In this document: one piece after another, positions 50,501 to 58,946 of the stretch
Position numbering within the stretch: the stretch's first letter is position 1
Layout: each line of letters opens with the position of its first letter
Assembly: GCA_023388055.1 (NCBI GenBank)
Contig: JAEWGW010000040.1
Location: 160,081-224,080, forward strand
DNA: 64,000 nucleotides
Reading direction: 5' to 3'
Origin: Bacillota bacterium
Lineage (GTDB): Bacteria; Bacillota; Bacilli; Paenibacillales; NBRC-103111
The notes under the pieces: model-generated
What the model saw: only the letters and a program-made list of their open reading frames with translations
Told to the model about the DNA's origin: nothing
The model's database searches: none
Translations under genes and position numbers: made by a program

Positions 50501-52973
50501 ATGGTATTCCGGCTGCAGCAGCCAAGGTGCGGGCGTTCTCTGCCTTGGCCTCTGAGGCCTGAATCAGGCTAATAACGTCCAGCAATTGCTCCGACTTGAT
50601 GTCTGCGGCTTCCGGCAGGGCATGGATGCTCTCCTGGGCTCCGGAGATAGCAACAGACAGCTCCTGAAGCTGGGCCAACCGCTGCTCTATTTTCTGGATT
50701 CGGTCCCGATTGGCAAGCTCCTCTTCCTTTACTCCAGCCGCTTTGGCAGCTTGGATGGCTTCTTTGGCTGCCTTCAGCTTGGTCTCGGCGTCACTCCGGG
50801 ATGTTTGGTCCAGGCCGATGACCGCCGCATCCGATGGCAGGGCATTCAGGGCTTCCTGGGCAGGACCGGCAAGAAGCTTCATGATAGCCGCCTCCGCCTC
50901 ATTCAGCCGCTTCAGGCTTTCGGCAGCTACAGATTTGCCTAAAGCCTTCACTGCGTGTACCTTGGACCAAGCCGCCTCGATAGCGGGCCGGTCGCTTAGC
51001 TTAAGGGCAGCAGGGCCGGGAAGGGCATTAATGGCCTCTTCTGCCACCTTGATGACGGTATTATAAACATCTTCCTTATTGGTTCCCTCCAATACAAGGA
51101 TCACATCTTCGGAAGCCAGCTCCAGGGAATCAATGATCCCGTTGGCTTGCACAGTAGCGCTGGCTTGAAGCACAAGGGAGCCGATTCGTGTATCCTTCAT
51201 CACCTTGACGGAAGCCCCGGCAGTCTTAACTGTGGCTTTGGTGATATTGCCGGATAGCTCTGCAATTGCCTTGGCGGTCACCTCTGCCTCCGCCACGCTG
51301 CCTTTTGACACCAACACCGCATCTGAGGCAATCTCCACCTTGGCAACTGCAGCGTCTTGGGCTACTTCCAGCTTGGCTCCGTTGGCAGTCAATTGGACCA
51401 CGCCTGCTACGACCGCGCCTTGGGCCACTGTTAACTGGACGCCTGGTGCTTTAATAATTAGGTTTCCTTCAAAATTCCCACGCAGCTCCACCTTCTGTTG
51501 GGCAGCACCCTGATGGAGGATAGTCCGGCCGAGCGATCCGGACTGCACATCCAGAATAGCCTTGGATTCCACGTTGGTTTGGACTACTTCAGTATTGCCT
51601 GCAGCAATTATACGAACCGGATTAGTCTGAGCCGCTGCTTTTACGGTCAGCAGGCGGGTAACCCGGACGTTCTGAAGCTTAATGGAGTTGGAGGCTCCGG
51701 AGAGAATCTCAGCTTCCGGCACCTGAATATTCCGTACCAGCAGCTCCTTGTCGGCTCCAGGGTCCAGCTGCAGCAGGCCATTAATAACCGCGTTCCCGGA
51801 TTCAGGCCCAACCTGCTCTACCCCGCTGGCAATCCGGTAGTTGCCATTGTACGTTTTGTCCTCTAGTACAGAAAGTACCGTTGCTGTACCGGTGATAGTC
51901 TTACCCGTGGCAGTTCCTTTATAGAGGAGGGAATACACCGTCCCTATCTCCTGAATCTCCGTTGTGAGCACAATTGCCTTGTTGTTACCGGCTTGCTGTG
52001 CAACCGATTTGACAACCAGCGCAGGGCCGAAGGAATAGTCCGCTGCGTTAACGCTCATGCCGGATTGATCAAACATCACTTCTACTGTATCCGTTCCCGT
52101 GGACCGGACACTGGCAACCGTGGCTTGGCTTGTTCCGCCTCCACTTCCGCCACCGCCACCACCACCTCCGCCTCCTCCACCAGCAGAGGTTGAAGGGGAG
52201 GGGCTGGGGGAGCTGCTTGAAGTTGAGACTGGTGTTGCTGAAGGTGTGCTGCCTGCAAGCTTTTCCGCCGCTGCAAGGTAAGCTTCCTTATGGGTCAGAA
52301 ACTCGTAGGCCAACCGCGCCAACGCTTGACGCTGTGCATGTTGGCCAGGCAGATATTGCATACTTCCGTCCGCACCTGCAGTTCCCTGAATGAATCCGAT
52401 TTCAAAAGCCAGCTGCACAGATGCTCTCGCCCAGGGAGATACATCGTCCAGGTCTGCAATTTTCTTGACCGGCTTCACTTTCGCAGCAGCCGCTTCAAGA
52501 CCCATTCCGCGAACAAAAAACACCGCAAGCTGCTCCCGTGTTACAGGGCCGTCCGGCGTAAAGAGATCCTCTGAGGTTCCCTCTGTAATACCTGCCTTGA
52601 CCAAAGCGCCTACGTAGCCTTTATACCAAGCGTCCGGTCCTACGTCCCTAAACTTGGTGGCAGCTTGCGGATCCTCCGTCAGATTGGCGGATAACACAAG
52701 AACCTTGGCGAACTCGGCCCGGGACATGGCTTTACCCGGACCGAAGCTTCCATCCGCATAACCTGAGAGAATTCCCTTTGACTCCAAGGCCTGGATTTCC
52801 TCCTTCGCGTAGGAGTCCTCCAAGTCTATAAACTGAGGCGTCTTCGCACCCTGTTCCTCCTGCTTGGCAGGTGTTGCCGCCAAAGCAGTGCCGGTTAGGC
52901 CGAAGATTGTTGAGAAGACCATCGTTACTGCAAGCAGCAAGGATAGCTCCCTGTTAAGCTTGTTCCGTCTCAT
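44553..52973 (-). CDS. Giant SLH-domain surface protein with helical and Ig-like repeats
   Basis: A 2806-residue exported protein. After a signal peptide (LLLAVTMVFSTIFGLTGTALA), three SLH domains (about 46-235) should bind wall polymers. A Ser/Pro and then Gly-rich linker follows (243-285), an Ig-like domain, and a beta-solenoid-like region (390-640). Seven helical repeats of 65-75 residues (640-1120) each start with AI.ALP-type motifs. About eighteen Ig-like repeats (1120-2790) share GTAEPGA and AGDxL-type motifs. It is likely an adhesin, stalk or surface filament. ATG at 52973 follows GAGGAGAG. No sortase signal is seen. Confidence 0.92.
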   Translation of the reverse strand: MRRNKLNRELSLLLAVTMVFSTIFGLTGTALAATPAKQEEQGAKTPQFIDLEDSYAKEEIQALESKGILSGYADGSFGPGKAMSRAEFAKVLVLSANLTEDPQAATKFRDVGPDAWYKGYVGALVKAGITEGTSEDLFTPDGPVTREQLAVFFVRGMGLEAAAAKVKPVKKIADLDDVSPWARASVQLAFEIGFIQGTAGADGSMQYLPGQHAQRQALARLAYEFLTHKEAYLAAAEKLAGSTPSATPVSTSSSSPSPSPSTSAGGGGGGGGGGGGSGGGTSQATVASVRSTGTDTVEVMFDQSGMSVNAADYSFGPALVVKSVAQQAGNNKAIVLTTEIQEIGTVYSLLYKGTATGKTITGTATVLSVLEDKTYNGNYRIASGVEQVGPESGNAVINGLLQLDPGADKELLVRNIQVPEAEILSGASNSIKLQNVRVTRLLTVKAAAQTNPVRIIAAGNTEVVQTNVESKAILDVQSGSLGRTILHQGAAQQKVELRGNFEGNLIIKAPGVQLTVAQGAVVAGVVQLTANGAKLEVAQDAAVAKVEIASDAVLVSKGSVAEAEVTAKAIAELSGNITKATVKTAGASVKVMKDTRIGSLVLQASATVQANGIIDSLELASEDVILVLEGTNKEDVYNTVIKVAEEAINALPGPAALKLSDRPAIEAAWSKVHAVKALGKSVAAESLKRLNEAEAAIMKLLAGPAQEALNALPSDAAVIGLDQTSRSDAETKLKAAKEAIQAAKAAGVKEEELANRDRIQKIEQRLAQLQELSVAISGAQESIHALPEAADIKSEQLLDVISLIQASEAKAENARTLAAAAGIPSFDTYIDWSKLTAANKRVKELQGALSEADQAIIAINTAILQLPSLSQLTLKAQFAVDILRVEIDGAKLRFQITDDQISNLHVLVTVEAKLAELRIIMNEALQAAIAAIEQLPESSQATLKDKTAAEEALGKVTAAREAGAENDQIKNLSKLGALLDKLQELETGNGKLMDQAAKAIKALPAKDALTLGDEPLVQAARQAVTVLTQQDIVFDEQVVNVKRLEEAETQLVLLKQGRAEAVAAAIKAIEALPEAAQVQYANGSAIAEARRLADLALAKGAQKADLTNYSRLTAAEAAFNSMAQAVMPKLTSAVYAGELLLVGTAEPGGTLQVKAGAVQSAYPIPSSGSFYIHDRQFVVKAGDDVVMVSTLDGKRDSAELKVPVIAAISQAAAPKPQPFYEGDWLVHGTAEPGAVVRLIGPDGTVYGEATAAKTALANGMALFSILLAANNSLPAGALKVNATLQGKAVSLPVTLERLPLSNGAATAQPAVKELLLELAEAISGTTEPYAILKAEDGKGVLIGSGIADQSGLFTIQLLQPLTGFDPVRITAKAPAKAASLSLQVAVFEPTEIAATPVLVNQLFPGDFTLQVQAEASVKLEVKGTNGQIIATGNANTAGKADISLSRVFLTPGEELAIYAKAPLKKTSEPLKVKVQQPVEKTNQPSLNGELYANSSRISGIAEFQAAIYLVDSNDQVITSVRGQGEEGKERQFILELYPLPASIQANGTIKLIAVAAGKLPSEPVLIQVQPAVGQTELGGVAGTVFANGGRLAGWTEPEAEVLLAQDGWHASAKAGSTGYFELSFITAEPVLKEGTQVQLTAAVPGKGTSDPRAFTVQPISGTAAVRVLYQQSRAYPQGFAIEGTLSGEGSVLVRTPDGRLLGTAPVYNGYFQLELWSLSLEAGTEIEVFAAAPGLDNSSVVSIPVQTLSGVTTQPVLTHAQPTTKGYLFTGTAEKGAIVELWTGKDQSFLISRTRAWDGTFLFEDLTAELPNAQDIWLVAQMPGKKNSPFKTYIIRPNAHSGTSPLPQLLTPLTEGDTIVSVNIPLRSHLKIVRNWITVVKDYCGEGKVQIPLNMGTPLSKGDTVHIYVLTGGYLEAVLDERVAEAPTWTDTPIVYGELYAGSAHYLSVSTAQGAELQITKADGSRLYTGSAASTVTDIALMNDLAAGEKLLVKARLPGYKTSVAASLTVHPAAAKVSLAPLLISALYEDDTKLLGFAAPGAVVTAYAENGARLAKALAGADGTFSMELGAPMAGKQAISLTAQTPGEQPSATTPVPVLPLQGTTAQPVIHFITDKQLMGTAELGASIWLNGTLMGTAGADGTFLLSIDQASARSSSITIYAKQAGKKLSAPATAEAASGNITAKPYVIPVAKANYSYLYVVGEGGSTFYVYDSTGNQISKSTPKEGIKEISLSRSLKAGEILNVSAQASGKAMSEAASVQVWESLPKAEPPVLLGGIYYDTLLGTAAPGADIFITGPYGYRHLSSIQADMGGRFVGDITPFVLEGEYKVSASRADLQSSSAVKIQYTKPVQKTDTPVLVGSVLESDGMLSILAAPFSEVRVEDAKGNPLDVKTTKSGFYTVKLSKIKTNDVLNVTAKKRGQLISENLAVTVGVLVQLTPSPVLTGSLYEDSTYAEGTAEVGTEIWAKDRYGNLLSKETVKATDQGRFKLALDTASVLAGDEILFYARKPNLQDSKPLVVKVSSYKTDNGSPWVAEKIYTETTEVYVSLPSSSLLVIRDSEELLLGMSKMEASGKLKLDFANPLKAGDVFRIYAKPVSGGKNAGAPAVLTVLPMKGTTETPTVSRSVYEGDYSVLITYPEAADVEVYHVEGQTRLAFYTWNSTFEVPGTVKAGDTIRITAKEAGKLISKPLLIRVLPIAGQTAAPTVTASVYGSKIYISGQAEPGARINIYQIGIPDIGFRTSIQASEADGTFALVQEQSGTVPLRPGATLTCSALTPGKQGSAQVTITVTEGEPTFPQPQDGAGG
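44600..49610 (-). repeat. Tandem Ig-like repeat array in the SLH gene
   Basis: About eighteen units of roughly 90 residues, each with a GTAEPG-like turn and a KAPGK or similar strand; divergent enough to be maintained by selection rather than recent expansion. Confidence 0.8.
49613..51053 (-). repeat. Seven helical repeats in the SLH gene
   Basis: Each 65-75-residue unit begins with an amphipathic helix containing I..LP (INALP, LNALP, IHALP, ILQLP, IEQLP, IKALP, IEALP) and ends in a helix with NL..L.-type spacing. Confidence 0.8.
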
Positions 52974-53352
52974 GCATTCTGCTCTCCTCTCTTTATCTAC
53001 GTGCTAGTTGTTCAAAAATCAGGCTTATCTCGCGTTCTCCATTTCGTCAAAAAGAGCTAATAGAAGTATTTAATGGATTATAATGCTATTACGACCAGCC
53101 TATCATCTATTATAGGTATATTTTTCCTAAACTCCTAATTGCGATTTTGTGAGGTATTTCGAGGAATTCCGTTAATATTTTATAAAGTCCGACAAAAGAG
53201 ACATGAAAGGCCTTCCAGTGACTGTTTTTGGCCGATTCCTCCGTTCTCTGGAACATTTAGATTGCCTAAATTAATATTTCCAGTAAAATGGATATCAGAG
53301 GGAACAACATGCTGTGCTAACCATGACTAATGACGTAGAGAGGTTGTTGTGT
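52974..53352. other. Intergenic region between divergent surface-protein genes
   Basis: No gene is seen in about 380 bases. It must hold promoters for the SLH gene and for the lipoprotein gene at 53353, but I see no clear consensus pair. Confidence 0.5.
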
Positions 53353-54339
53353 ATGCGCAGAACGGTCATGTTTATATCATTCTTCATATGTATTCTTTTA
53401 GCAGGTTGTGAAACGAATGAAATCGTTCAACCCGCAAATCCTACAGATCCAACAATCCTGACGTTGGATTCCATTCCTTACCGCATTTGGTACTCAGGAA
53501 GGTGGAAGCTTGTAGAAGACCTTGATACCTATGCCCGTTACGCCTCCGACAAACAGGAGATCCTCCTTATCCATTACACCCCCCTTAATATGAAGGAACT
53601 TAAAGATCCGGTGAGTAAACAAGCTTATGCAGAACAGGACGTAAAGAACGAGCAATTACGAAATCAGAAAAAGCTGGAGGTTCCCAGTAATACAGTTGGA
53701 TATCCTCTCGTCAAGTACACCGGTTTAAAGGAATTGGATGGGACATCCTTCCATGCGGTCTATACATGTGTCTTCACCGATACTGGAATTCTCCAGCTTA
53801 TATACGGTACAACAGGAGACGCTCAATCCTCTTGGGCCAATGAGAATAGAACTGATGGATTGGTTAAGATATCCCCGATCAGCAAGGAACCCACCGGATC
53901 AACGCTGTTAGCCATTGATTCGATTCCCTACCGGATTTCTTACAAAGGCGAGTGGGAGCTTGTTGACCAATTTGACCAGCATGCCCGCTATTCATCTTTC
54001 AGTCATGAAATCATCAATCTCAATTACACAGCCATCAATACACAGAAGCTTAAGGACGAAGCCAGCAGACAATCTTATGCTGAACAGGATTTAAAGATAG
54101 AGCACTTAAAGAATCAGCAGAGAATGGAAGTGGTTCACAATCCGACGGAGTATCCCATTGTCCAGTACACAGGAGTCAAAGAATTCCAAGGAGCACAATT
54201 GCGCTCCTTATACACCTACATCTTCGCAGATACTGGCGTTATTCTGGTCATGCATAGCTTAATGGAGGACGTGGAGTTATCGTTCGAAAATGAGAACATG
54301 CGCAAGGGGATTGTGGAGATTTTGCCAGCAGCAAAATAG
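53353..54339 (+). CDS. Lipoprotein with two internal repeats
   Basis: A 328-residue lipoprotein with signal peptide and lipobox ILLAGC. Two halves of about 135 residues repeat: LTLDSIPYRIWYSGRWKLVEDLD and LAIDSIPYRISYKGEWELVDQFD begin each half, then KELKDPVSKQAYAEQDVK and KLKDEASRQSYAEQDLK. The duplication is within the gene. No known domain recognised. ATG at 53353 follows GAGAGG at nine bases. Confidence 0.75.
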   Translation: MRRTVMFISFFICILLAGCETNEIVQPANPTDPTILTLDSIPYRIWYSGRWKLVEDLDTYARYASDKQEILLIHYTPLNMKELKDPVSKQAYAEQDVKNEQLRNQKKLEVPSNTVGYPLVKYTGLKELDGTSFHAVYTCVFTDTGILQLIYGTTGDAQSSWANENRTDGLVKISPISKEPTGSTLLAIDSIPYRISYKGEWELVDQFDQHARYSSFSHEIINLNYTAINTQKLKDEASRQSYAEQDLKIEHLKNQQRMEVVHNPTEYPIVQYTGVKEFQGAQLRSLYTYIFADTGVILVMHSLMEDVELSFENENMRKGIVEILPAAK

Positions 54340-54385
54340 CGATGCTCACGCTTCGGTGTGCCGCGGACCAAGGCTCCCTAAAATG

Positions 54386-54423
54386 CAAAAAGCCTCTGAC
54401 CGAATTTGATCAGAGGCACTTTC
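54386..54423. terminator. Terminator of the CCTCTGACCGAA family
   Basis: AAAGCCTCTGA pairs with TCAGAGGC.. around a short loop, between the convergent lipoprotein and SH3-like genes. Confidence 0.85.
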
Positions 54424-54451
54424 CTGTGCGTATGGAGTTGAGAGGCAGTAT

Positions 54452-55699
54452 TTATTCCGCCAACGGCTTTTCCGGTACCCATACGATGCCGCTGTAGGTT
54501 GAAATGTGGTACCACTTGATTCCTTCCGGAGAAATCCATTTTTCAAACGACAGGGCTTCCTGGTTACTAAACGTACCTGCCCCATGACACACTTCACCTG
54601 TTAGCGGAAAATAGTAGCTCTTGGTTTCAGGAGTCAATTGGACGACTTCTTGTGTTCCCGTAATGCCTTGAGGCCTTTCAAACGGAGCCCGATCCAGGTT
54701 GACTACTTTCCAGCCGGACGGAGTTTGGATTCGCGCCCAACCTTCATTTATTTTATCCGCGGTATAGGTTCCCGGCTGGAGCCAGTTCTGCAGACTAAGG
54801 CTGGAATCCCCATCCATGTCAAAATAGCGTGTAGCGGTCCGCAGTGTAATCTGTTCATTCGGCAGGCTAAATTGGGTGAGCGGCCCATTCTCGCTCTCCG
54901 ATCTAGGATAATCCCTTTGTACCCATTTGAAGGATCCGTCTTCTTGTCGAAGCTTGAACCATGTGTAGTGCTCCGTCTTGATCATATAGCTTGAGATTGC
55001 CTCCACTTGAACCACGCCTGGCCACGCTTTCGTTCCCTCTCCCGCACCTTCACGAGGGTAATCATAAAGCAGCTCGTTTCCTGTCAGCTTTATGATTCTG
55101 TCGCTTGGAATCTCATACTGCTGCATATCCTCCAGAATAAAGGGATCCACGATCCACTTCGGGCCTTCTTCAGTCGTTATGCGATACCATGTTGGCGCTT
55201 CGAAAAATGCCCTTCCTGTGCGGGCTCCACTGTATAAATACCAGTACTTTGCAGTCACATGGACCTTCTGCGGCAAAAGGATTTCCGTAGGCAGAGCATC
55301 CTTCCGGTAAATACCCACATTCGGATCATCATATAGAGGCATTTTTTCTATAATGGTCATATCCCGTTCGACTTCTTGAAAGGTTCCTGCTGTAATTCGG
55401 TTATCGTCCTCGATCCACTTGTCCCCCAGCCATGTCTTTACACGAACAAAGTCCTTGCCCCCAGCGTTCGCCAGACAATCGCCGTTGTCCCCACAGGCAG
55501 TAGTCAACATCTGCATACCCGCAATCGAGCCAACCACTGACTCCGGATTGTTGTAATCCTCCAAAAGCTTCGTCTCTGTGAGAACAACCAATGTATGATT
55601 GGCCATGGCATCGATTTTCGCTGCTGCTTGGTTGCCCGCAAAATTCAGACTGCTCAACAATACGAGCATAACGATGATACACTTACCAGCTATTTTCAT
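54452..55699 (-). CDS. Secreted protein with repeated SH3-like modules
   Basis: A 415-residue secreted protein with a signal peptide (IIVMLVLLSSLNFAGNQAAA). At least five repeats of an SH3/GW-type beta module end in tryptophan-rich strands (WLGDKWIEDDN, EGPKWIVDPF, DGSFKWVQRDYP, PSGWKVVNLD, YSGIVWVPEKP). Such modules bind wall polymers. GGAGGGTGAATC precedes the ATG. It probably sits in the cell wall; the enzyme or ligand is unknown. Confidence 0.75.
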   Translation of the reverse strand: MKIAGKCIIVMLVLLSSLNFAGNQAAAKIDAMANHTLVVLTETKLLEDYNNPESVVGSIAGMQMLTTACGDNGDCLANAGGKDFVRVKTWLGDKWIEDDNRITAGTFQEVERDMTIIEKMPLYDDPNVGIYRKDALPTEILLPQKVHVTAKYWYLYSGARTGRAFFEAPTWYRITTEEGPKWIVDPFILEDMQQYEIPSDRIIKLTGNELLYDYPREGAGEGTKAWPGVVQVEAISSYMIKTEHYTWFKLRQEDGSFKWVQRDYPRSESENGPLTQFSLPNEQITLRTATRYFDMDGDSSLSLQNWLQPGTYTADKINEGWARIQTPSGWKVVNLDRAPFERPQGITGTQEVVQLTPETKSYYFPLTGEVCHGAGTFSNQEALSFEKWISPEGIKWYHISTYSGIVWVPEKPLAE

Positions 55700-55802
55700 G
55701 ATTCACCCTCCGGCTACGTGCGTTACAATTTACACCATGATTTTGTAGACGCAATCACTAATTGGAAAGTTTCGCAGTTCCATTCATCTGCAATAAATTC
55801 CA

Positions 55803-55844
55803 CAAAAAAACCGCTGAACGGAGCAATATCAGTCAGCGGTTTTG
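55803..55844 (-). terminator. Terminator of the ACCGCTGA family, overlapping the gene end
   Basis: AAAACCGCTGA pairs with TCAGTCAGCGGTTTT. The last codons and stop of the 55829 gene form part of the stem. A near-identical hairpin is at 60353. Confidence 0.85.
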
Positions 55845-57409
55845 TTCATGATCCAATCCTTCAAATCAACGATACGTTTTGGGGTACGTTCAGAATCTGT
55901 TCCGGAAATGATCAATGGAACTAGCGAATCCAACTCATGAAGGGAACCATGGGCACCTCCGCCAACATGGGTAGGCGAGCTTTCACCAACCAGTTCATAT
56001 CCGGGCTGCACTGTAACCACCACATATCTTCCTGCATGAGAATGCATACCCCCATATAATCTCGCAAGCACATCGGGGTATTTTCCATATTGGATCCGAT
56101 TATCCGTTACGGTTAGATCCAGAACCTCATGATCACCGGATAAGGTCCACGTTTGCCCAAACTCATCCGAATATTGTCCGCCAGGAGCATACGAGAGCGT
56201 CTTTTCACTATTCCCCTGCATGACCCGGACAAACTCTTTGTCGTTCATGGCGATGATGTCGAGTCTTTCCTCACTTTTTAGTTGCCTCATGACCTCGGTT
56301 AGCTCTACCTTGTCATCAAGGGCATACACATAAGCCATCCGTTCGTTGGCGGCAATCACTATTTGGTCCTCGGCACCTACAGGTTGATTTAATGGGGCGA
56401 TGCGATACTTCAGAAGCGGCCTTAAATCAATAACGGATTCCTGACGGTTATCGTAGACATAGCTTTGTCCGCTATCCCCCATGATAACCCAGGTCACATC
56501 TTGAAGCGCTTGCTCCCAGGTTCCGTAGGCACTGAATATACTCTGTAACGCTTTATCCGCATTTTCTATGCCGCGCAGCTCATCAGGGCCTTTTCGATGA
56601 ACGAAATTATCATTGGACGGGAAATAAAGCAGGGTAAATGGCGGAAGCTGGTTCTGCTTGATCAGATAAACCATCTCCTGGGCGGAGAAGTCATCATTCA
56701 TTCCGAACTTTTTCCATGGGCGGGTATTGGGATTATGAGCAGGATCCTGCTTCGCCAGGGTCGCATAGGATAACCATCTGGGCCCGGTGACTTTGGTTTG
56801 CTCCGGCAACCCGCTGTTTTTGGCTATCCATTGGGGAAGGCGTAAGATATGTTCCGTGTATCCCCGGAAAATAACCCCGTTAATCGATGCTGATTCCTTC
56901 CCCTTATCAGCTAATTCTTCATGAATGGTTTTCGTTTGTTTATTCAAATGAACCTGGTTTAACTGATAAATCGCATCGATGAAAACCTGGGGCTGATCGA
57001 TTTTCAGCGCTTCCTTCGCGCCATTCCCATAAAAAACCATCCGTTTCTCGTTACTATCGAACCAAACAAGACCCGGCACATGATGTTTGTCCGTATATAC
57101 CCCAGTCAATAAGGTACTGTCGATTGTCACGGACATGGTGGGGAAGGAGCTGATCATCTTCGGCTCATACTTCCCATTCTGGATCAAATAGTGCAATGCA
57201 GGAGCGTTGCCTTCTTGGATCGTTTTGCGTAAAGGCTTATCCATTAACGAATCAATGACCAGCAGCACGATAGGTTTGCCCATTTGATGGGCAGGCTCGG
57301 ACTGGATGCTCAGTTGGTTTATTTTTTTGCCGGAATCGGCCTTGCAGCCGGTCAGCAGCACACATACACCCATCATGGCGGTCAGGGCCATTTTACAATT
57401 TAATAACAC
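55829..57409 (-). CDS. Alkaline-phosphatase-superfamily phosphodiesterase, lipoprotein
   Basis: A 526-residue lipoprotein (lipobox LLTGC) of the alkaline phosphatase/nucleotide pyrophosphatase superfamily. The metal-site Asp is in VLLVIDSLMDKPL, the nucleophile region is SFPTMSVTIDSTLLTGV, and later DDNFVHRKGP-like PSNDNFVHRKGPDEL, MGDSGQ and HGSLHELDSLVPLIISG carry other ligands. It probably hydrolyses phosphodiesters outside the cell. GTG at 57409 follows GGGGG at six bases. A decayed copy of its N-terminal part lies at 58947-59072. Confidence 0.88.
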   Translation of the reverse strand: MLLNCKMALTAMMGVCVLLTGCKADSGKKINQLSIQSEPAHQMGKPIVLLVIDSLMDKPLRKTIQEGNAPALHYLIQNGKYEPKMISSFPTMSVTIDSTLLTGVYTDKHHVPGLVWFDSNEKRMVFYGNGAKEALKIDQPQVFIDAIYQLNQVHLNKQTKTIHEELADKGKESASINGVIFRGYTEHILRLPQWIAKNSGLPEQTKVTGPRWLSYATLAKQDPAHNPNTRPWKKFGMNDDFSAQEMVYLIKQNQLPPFTLLYFPSNDNFVHRKGPDELRGIENADKALQSIFSAYGTWEQALQDVTWVIMGDSGQSYVYDNRQESVIDLRPLLKYRIAPLNQPVGAEDQIVIAANERMAYVYALDDKVELTEVMRQLKSEERLDIIAMNDKEFVRVMQGNSEKTLSYAPGGQYSDEFGQTWTLSGDHEVLDLTVTDNRIQYGKYPDVLARLYGGMHSHAGRYVVVTVQPGYELVGESSPTHVGGGAHGSLHELDSLVPLIISGTDSERTPKRIVDLKDWIMNKTAD

Positions 57410-57538
57410 CAGAAACCCCCATCCTTCAAAAGGATTATTTTCCAGGTTAGTGTTACTTGGTATGGGTGAATTTATGCGGTTTCCAAAATCAAAGCCCCTC
57501 GCTGAAATGTCTACCCCTTTTCAATCTCCATTAACGAC

Positions 57539-57574
57539 AAAATGCCTCTGACCGAAATAGTTCGAAGGCACTTT
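57539..57574 (-). terminator. Terminator of the CCTCTGACCGAA family
   Basis: AATGCCTCTGACCGAA... pairs with TTCGAAGGCA. On the minus strand it follows the RCC1 gene. Confidence 0.7.
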
Positions 57575-57595
57575 GCATATTTACGTCTTACATTC

Positions 57596-58741
57596 TCATT
57601 GAATTGCTTTTAAAACAATGGGAGTGGAGCTATCCTTAAAGCTGGCGTCACCTAATTGCCCCGCTTTGTTGCTCCCCCATGCCACTACCGTGCCGTCTGC
57701 GGTAACAGCTACTGCATGGTTATAACCCAAGGCCATAGATGTTACTTTCTCAAGTCCTTCAACACGTCTCCATTCAGGTCCATGCTTGAGTGAATAAAAA
57801 TACTCGCCAACGTCGTATCCCATTACCCAAAGCGTTCCATCTGTTTTCAAAACCAGCGTCCTATCCAATCCTGTAACGATACTGGAAACATCGGATAAAC
57901 CTTTAATTTCTGCGGGATCAACTGTTATTGCACTTTCCGGAAGACCCAGCATTCCGCCAAAGTTCTCTCCCCATCCCCACACGGTTCCGTCCTTCTTGAT
58001 TGCGAAATTCTGCTGTCCCTGCCCTGATGATAACGCGGTGACATCTGTTAAACCCTCAATCTTACTTGCATTATAATCCATATTTGCGTTCCTATCTTTA
58101 TACCCGATCCACTTCCATACCATTCCATTCTCTCGAAGTATAAGGACCTCTCCGTTGCCGTTGGCCGAAATATCTTTGGCATCGGTTATATTCTTCAACT
58201 TGTGCGGACCGGAGAAATAATAACTCGGGTGCCATACCCACACTGAACCGTCTTTGTCGATAGCGGAAGCTATCGAACCAGCCGAAATTTTGACGATTGA
58301 AGCCAAGCCTGCAACTTGCTTCGGATCGGGGAATTGGGTTGTACCGTCATTATTCTCCGCAGATGTAAGTTTATATTCGGATCCCCAATTCCATACGGTT
58401 CCGTCCTTTTTCAAGATAAGTTCCTGCTGATAGTAGGGTTGAATATCCGCTACATCCTTCAGACCATCCATAAGCTGCGGGACATTATCCCGAAAAGTAT
58501 GTTTGCCGTCGATTACGTCAGCCATTCCTCCCCAATACCATACATCTCCGTCGGGAGTCTTAACGACACTGTGGTAACCGGAAGCGGTAACGGTAAATGG
58601 TAAGGTGGGCTCGGTTTTTAATTCAGGCGCAGATGCAGTTGCGGCCAGAGATTGTGACGCAGCTGCAAGCGATAATCCAACAGTTAGAAGCATCGTCCTC
58701 CTGAATTTGGCGATCCGATCCTTTTGAAAAAGATTCTTCAA
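57596..58741 (-). CDS. Secreted RCC1-repeat protein
   Basis: A 381-residue exported protein with signal peptide ending SQSLAATA. It has about six RCC1 blades (DGDVWYWGGMAD, DGTVWNWGSEYK, DGSVWVWHPSYY, DGTVWGWGENFGGMLG, DGTLWVMGYD, DGTVVAWGSNKAGQLG), enough for a beta-propeller. TTG at 58741 follows AGGAGA. Its relation to the RCC1/CuAO_N protein at 2862 is through the repeats only. Function is unknown. Confidence 0.82.
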   Translation of the reverse strand: MKNLFQKDRIAKFRRTMLLTVGLSLAAASQSLAATASAPELKTEPTLPFTVTASGYHSVVKTPDGDVWYWGGMADVIDGKHTFRDNVPQLMDGLKDVADIQPYYQQELILKKDGTVWNWGSEYKLTSAENNDGTTQFPDPKQVAGLASIVKISAGSIASAIDKDGSVWVWHPSYYFSGPHKLKNITDAKDISANGNGEVLILRENGMVWKWIGYKDRNANMDYNASKIEGLTDVTALSSGQGQQNFAIKKDGTVWGWGENFGGMLGLPESAITVDPAEIKGLSDVSSIVTGLDRTLVLKTDGTLWVMGYDVGEYFYSLKHGPEWRRVEGLEKVTSMALGYNHAVAVTADGTVVAWGSNKAGQLGDASFKDSSTPIVLKAIQ

Positions 58742-58946
58742 AAAAGCTCACTCTCCTATCTTGTTTTTATTTTCCAAATATACAGACGAGCTATCTGGAA
58801 AAAAGTTTCTAGATTTTTATATAAAAATACATTAAAAGAAGATAACTGGTTTCGATTGATAAGAGGACGCCGAGTTATAAATGGACGGAAACTGTGTACT
58901 CATCGGAAGGAAAGGCGCGCTTCTCGTATTCATGGATAGCAATAAT
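58742..58946. other. Intergenic, no gene seen
   Basis: A short region upstream of the RCC1 gene, leading into a phosphodiesterase pseudogene fragment on the plus strand. Confidence 0.5.

Noticed and set aside
52130..52200. CCACCGCCACC-type run as a possible regulatory repeat
   Set aside because: It encodes the poly-Gly linker of the SLH protein in frame.
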